Positions 12,953 through 15,384 of a DNA stretch of 15,384 nucleotides are shown piece by piece. The stretch comes from Clostridiales bacterium (GTDB lineage Bacteria > Bacillota > Clostridia > Lachnospirales > Lachnospiraceae). Positions within the stretch are counted from its first letter, which is position 1, and every line of letters starts with the position of its first letter. The stretch covers positions 1 to 15,384 of the forward strand of contig DXXQ01000202.1 of the NCBI GenBank assembly GCA_019416265.1. Reading direction: 5' to 3'. Below the pieces are notes generated by a model, which was not told the origin of the DNA, ran no database searches, and was given only the letters and a program-made list of their open reading frames with translations. A program made the translations under genes and the position numbers.

Positions 12953-13684
12953 ATGAAAAAGGTATTATCAATCGCATTAGTTCTTATATTTTTGTTGGGA
13001 TTGATAGGATGTAGTAGTAAAGAAAAAATCCCCTCTATTAGTGATGTATCAGAAATGGGGTATGAAGAAGTCAATGAAGCATTAACAGGTAAAGATATTA
13101 AGGATATTAGAGAAGCTTGGGGCGAGCCTGTTGAGAGCGAGGACAAAGAAGATGTATGGCAACTTGATGAAAGTATGATGCTTTTTATTACATACAACGA
13201 TACTGGCATTGTTGAAAGTTGCGAACTTATCTGCGGCACACCATTAGCACCTACAAATATCCCAGAAGATTTTTCATTTTCTCTTGTCTGGAACTGTTAT
13301 GGTATTAGTTCTTATGACAGCCAAACAGGTAAATTAGTGAAAACTACTGATGCAACAAATCCTGAAGACTATATTACTTATTATCAACTTACTGATGAAG
13401 ATAAAGAATACATCTACAATTTACTTGTTTCGCTTGATGTAAAATCCTACCCCGATATTTATGACCCTAAAAGCGGAGTGTCCGAACCTCTTATGACACT
13501 AATACTTACAGTAAGAGAAAATGGAGAAGTAAAGACTATTACAGCAGAAAATATTAGTCTATCATTTGTATCAGAGGACGAAAAGGGGCAACAATTTCTT
13601 TCTGCTTGCGAAGAAATTTGCAAACGACTTACTGCAACCGATGAATGGAAAGCATTGCCTGCCTATGAAAAACTATACGAATAA
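12953..13684 (+). CDS. Putative lipoprotein with SmpA/OmlA-like N-terminal region
   Basis: 243 residues from ATG 12953. It begins MKKVLSIALVLIFLLGLIGC with a clear lipobox LIGC, so Cys20 should be lipidated and the protein anchored outside the membrane. Residues about 30-85 (EVNEALTGKDIKDIREAWGE, then VWQLDESMMLFITYNDTG) resemble the small alpha-beta fold of SmpA/OmlA-type lipoproteins. The C-terminal half (EDKEYIYNLLVSLDVKSYPD …) is of unknown type and contains no motif I can name. An in-frame TTG at 12932 would add 7 residues, but the AAAGGAG site fits only the ATG. It is AT-rich like the AlbA_2 gene and lies inside the island, so it was probably acquired with it. It is followed by two terminator hairpins. 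Confidence 0.85.
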   Translation: MKKVLSIALVLIFLLGLIGCSSKEKIPSISDVSEMGYEEVNEALTGKDIKDIREAWGEPVESEDKEDVWQLDESMMLFITYNDTGIVESCELICGTPLAPTNIPEDFSFSLVWNCYGISSYDSQTGKLVKTTDATNPEDYITYYQLTDEDKEYIYNLLVSLDVKSYPDIYDPKSGVSEPLMTLILTVRENGEVKTITAENISLSFVSEDEKGQQFLSACEEICKRLTATDEWKALPAYEKLYE

Positions 13685-13752
13685 AGGAACTTACAAATTT
13701 CAGCTTGTATAACTGGCAGCCCAACTACAATTAAATCTTCACAGCTTTACTA

Positions 13753-13785
13753 AGCAGGAGATCCGAAAAGGTCTCCTGCTTTTTT
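13753..13785 (+). terminator. Rho-independent terminator of the lipoprotein gene
   Basis: AGCAGGAGA (13753-13761) pairs with TCTCCTGCT (13772-13780); two further C-G pairs form inside past a bulged T, leaving a GAAAA loop. A run of six T follows. It lies 69 bp after the lipoprotein stop codon. Confidence 0.88.
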
Positions 13786-13814
13786 GCACCTCAAATTGAA
13801 TACGGAACTTTAAG

Positions 13815-13855
13815 GCACTTGCTATTTTCGTTTTGAAAATGACAGGTGCTTTTTT
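13815..13855 (+). terminator. Second terminator-like hairpin
   Basis: GCACTTGCTATTTTC (13815-13829) pairs with GAAAATGACAGGTGC (13835-13849) with one mismatch and two wobbles, loop GTTTT, then six T. It directly precedes the replication-gene remnant at 13876 and may have insulated that gene in the ancestral element. Confidence 0.75.
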
Positions 13856-13875
13856 CGGTTCAGGAAAGGAGTCAC

Positions 13876-14055
13876 ATGAATGTATTTGAAGTTGTAAAAG
13901 AAAATCATGGACGCAGTTGCGGTTATTGCCAATGAAAACCGTTACCACCCTGTCTGTGATTTTCTTAATGCCCTGCAATGGGACGGAACGCATACGCTTC
14001 TGTCTGCACCGCTTTCTCGGTTCTGATACAGATGATTACACCTATGAAGCATCTG
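13876..14055 (+). pseudogene. Remnant of a VapE-type phage/ICE replication protein
   Basis: AAAGGAG precedes ATG 13876, whose frame gives MNVFEVVKENHGRSCGYCQ and stops. The first ten residues resemble the start of CHC2-primase proteins of such elements. A second frame from 13907 gives IANENRYHPVCDFLNALQWDG, and after a one-base shift a third gives ERIRFCLHRFLGSDTDDYTYEA. Both pieces match in order the VapE/DUF5906-type region (…YHPVxxYL…WDGxxR…LGxxxxxYxxxA). The start of one gene therefore seems fused by deletion to an inner part, then frameshifted and cut at the right direct repeat. It has no function as it stands. It indicates that the island descends from a phage, satellite or conjugative element. 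Confidence 0.65.
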
Positions 14056-14058
14056 TTT

Positions 14059-14104
14059 CTTTTTTATTTTACCCTAATTCTTCTTTCCCAGGATACCCAG
14101 TCTC
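14059..14104 (+). repeat. Right direct repeat, putative attachment site in the surface-protein gene 3' end
   Basis: Exact copy of the left 17-mer (14059-14075), then AATTCTTCTTT and CCCAGGATACCCAGTCTC (14087-14104), similar to the left copy. From 14064 rightwards it is the end of the surface-protein coding sequence (stop TAA and codons for WERRIRVK). Location at a gene's 3' end is typical of integrase target sites. Confidence 0.6.
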
Positions 14105-15384
14105 CGTAAGCTTTCCTTCCGTTAATTTTGAGCCATGGGCGGACTCTCAGAGTATAGATTCCGGGCTTCACCCCTGTAATCCTTGTATAGGTTGTCCGAT
14201 TGTTTCGTTTATATACGGTGGTTCCGTCTGTGGATCTCAGTTCCATATCTGCTCTTGCAAATCCTTTTGGTACGCCAACCGTTACAGACACAGCTCCTTT
14301 ACCTGTTTTTACAGTTTTAATCTTCACCTTCTCTGTGGGAATTCCGTTCTTTACTTCTACTTTTACCGGATAACTCCATGATCCAAACCTTTTCCCGGAC
14401 ACTTTTCCATCATAATAATCCCTGTTGTACGCATGGATTCCCAGATAATACGTCCCGTTTTTTACATTTGTGAAGGTGATGGTCTTTGCATCCTGATTTT
14501 TCGCCACCTTCACATAATTCTCAGGTTTGTCAACCCAGCGTTTCTTTGTCAGAACCGCATCGAAACCTTCGCTGTTTGCGCAGTCATAAGCCACTGCCTT
14601 AATAGTTGACCCCTGTACTTTCACATCTTTTATCGTTGCTCCTTCCGGATAAGGCGGTGCAATATGAGGACAATTCTGGGAGATTGTATAAGATAATTCT
14701 ATTCCTCCTGTGATGGAAACCTTAAAAATATCCGTAGCTACCTGTTCTTCTGCTTTTGGATGAAGTACAATCGTTGTTCCTTCTCCGGGCATAAGCACTC
14801 CCGTATCTTCATCGTCATCGAACCACGCATAGAAATGTTCCGTGTTCTTAAAATTAAGCGTGACGGTTTTTTGTCCATTGTTTCTTATGAATATACTCCG
14901 TGACGGACACATCAACATATCCACATCCGGTTCTACATCATCCCATGAATCGTATTCTTCCTGCGTGATCACAGGAAATCTTGTACCGTTTGAAGGTTCA
15001 CAAACCATTTCGTAATCCTGTTCTGATTCACCACCAATACGAACCCGTACTTTGCACTCTGCCCGAATGCCTTCTTCTGTTTCCATAACAAAGGTTTCTT
15101 CATGAAGCCCCTTCGGAAGATTTACCTTCGCATAAAATTTTGTCCCAGTACATTCTCCAGGCTCAACCTTACTTCCTATTTCCATTGGTATTTTGCCCGC
15201 CAACGGACGAAGTTTAAAATATTTTAAATCTGATATAGACTTGATATGCCAGGCTTTCGTACCAGTATTTTTAATTTCAATACGTCCCGACAATCTCCAA
15301 TCACCATAATTTTCTCCCCATTGACCCAAATCGCAGACTTCTTCAGAAACTGTTGCCTCATACTCCTTTGTGTTGCCTGCATCC
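14064..15384 (-). CDS. Large extracellular protein with Ig/fibronectin-like domains, 5' end outside window
   Basis: The frame is open from the right window edge (439 codons seen) to TAA at 14066-14064; no true start lies in the window (the TTG at 15329 is internal). It is composed of beta-sandwich-like units: LSGRIEIKNTGTKAWHIKSI and EPGECTGTKFYAKVNLPKGL, a unit with SIFIRNNGQKTVTLNFKNTE and MLPGEGTTIVLHPK, a fibronectin-III-like unit with TYYLGIHAYNRDYYDG, and a final unit with PGIYTLRVRPWLKINGRKAYGDW just before the stop. The chain is Gly/Thr/Lys-rich without Cys clusters or membrane segments. It ends …RRIRVK with no LPXTG anchor, so it is secreted or held by N-terminal domains not seen. 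The 3' end forms the right direct repeat of the island. Confidence 0.8.
   Translation of the reverse strand, partial: DAGNTKEYEATVSEEVCDLGQWGENYGDWRLSGRIEIKNTGTKAWHIKSISDLKYFKLRPLAGKIPMEIGSKVEPGECTGTKFYAKVNLPKGLHEETFVMETEEGIRAECKVRVRIGGESEQDYEMVCEPSNGTRFPVITQEEYDSWDDVEPDVDMLMCPSRSIFIRNNGQKTVTLNFKNTEHFYAWFDDDEDTGVLMPGEGTTIVLHPKAEEQVATDIFKVSITGGIELSYTISQNCPHIAPPYPEGATIKDVKVQGSTIKAVAYDCANSEGFDAVLTKKRWVDKPENYVKVAKNQDAKTITFTNVKNGTYYLGIHAYNRDYYDGKVSGKRFGSWSYPVKVEVKNGIPTEKVKIKTVKTGKGAVSVTVGVPKGFARADMELRSTDGTTVYKRNNRTTYTRITGVKPGIYTLRVRPWLKINGRKAYGDWVSWERRIRVK

Larger units (their letters stand above)
10998..14075. mobile_element. Decayed integrated element (genomic island) bounded by direct repeats
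   Basis: The interval is flanked by an exact 17-bp direct repeat (CTTTTTTATTTTACCCT). It contains replication-gene debris of phage/ICE type (VapE-like), a peptide-deformylase-like fragment, large palindromes and two AT-rich intact genes, in contrast to the backbone on both sides. The right repeat is the 3' end of the surface-protein gene and the left repeat abuts the feo promoter. I infer site-specific integration into the gene's 3' end followed by large deletions. No integrase or relaxase gene was seen, so the assignment rests on repeats and gene debris. Confidence 0.55.

Noticed and set aside
12766..13239. 157-codon minus-strand frame over the palindrome and the lipoprotein
   Set aside because: Ser/Ile-rich antisense translation of a well-supported lipoprotein gene; no start signal.
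13917..14381. 154-codon plus-strand frame as one gene
   Set aside because: Only its first part is meaningful (VapE-like relic); the rest runs antisense through the end of the surface-protein gene.
1..15384. tRNA, rRNA and known riboswitches
   Set aside because: No cloverleaf, ribosomal or recognised riboswitch core was seen by eye; a tRNAscan or Rfam scan with hits would overturn this.

Overview
The window looks like chromosomal DNA of a gut-type Clostridia, most likely a Lachnospiraceae. The grounds are strong AGGAGG ribosome-binding sites, moderate base composition in the backbone, a two-gene SufB/SufC-like iron-sulfur assembly unit, a feoA-feoB-small Cys-rich protein operon of the Firmicutes type, and a DUF3825 protein. 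The genus cannot be fixed from the sequence alone.

Layout. Positions 1-1118 (minus) hold a secreted protein (cut by the window edge) preceded by a single-pass membrane protein, in one transcription unit. Positions 1163-2841 (minus) hold the minimal iron-sulfur cluster scaffold pair, smsC then smsB. Positions 3022-3771 (minus) hold a DUF3825 protein. After a 293-bp AT-rich gap, 4065-5246 (plus) encodes a MerR-type DNA-binding domain fused to a SAM-dependent methyltransferase. Directly behind it lies a promoter with the hallmark MerR geometry: a 19-bp spacer and an 8-bp dyad between -35 and -10. It drives rfbA-rfbB-rfbD (5362-8282, plus), three of the four dTDP-L-rhamnose enzymes; the epimerase gene rfbC is not here. 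A bidirectional terminator at about 8310-8348 separates this operon from the convergent ferrous iron operon (minus): feoA (10870-10652), feoB (10585-8591) and a 59-residue Cys-rich FeoB-associated protein (8536-8357). Two copies of TTAG-N6-CTAA, one on the feoA -10 box and one in front of feoB, look like DtxR-family iron operators.

From about 10998 to 14075 there is a small AT-rich island. It is bounded by a 17-bp exact direct repeat that continues as an imperfect repeat matching the 3' end of the surface-protein gene on its right. Inside are a peptide-deformylase-like remnant, an intact AlbA_2/RecG-like regulator whose promoter overlaps a perfect 34-bp palindrome, a second large palindrome (37 bp), an intact lipoprotein gene, two terminators, and a frameshifted fragment of a VapE-type replication protein. 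I read this as the decayed remains of an integrated phage or conjugative element. It would have entered at the 3' end of the surface-protein gene, just upstream of the feo promoter. No integrase remains in the window.

Positions 14064-15384 (minus) are the C-terminal 439 codons of a large extracellular protein with Ig/fibronectin-like beta domains.

Most promising for new biology: the MerR-methyltransferase fusion with its apparent target promoter in front of dTDP-rhamnose synthesis, and the palindrome-rich island.
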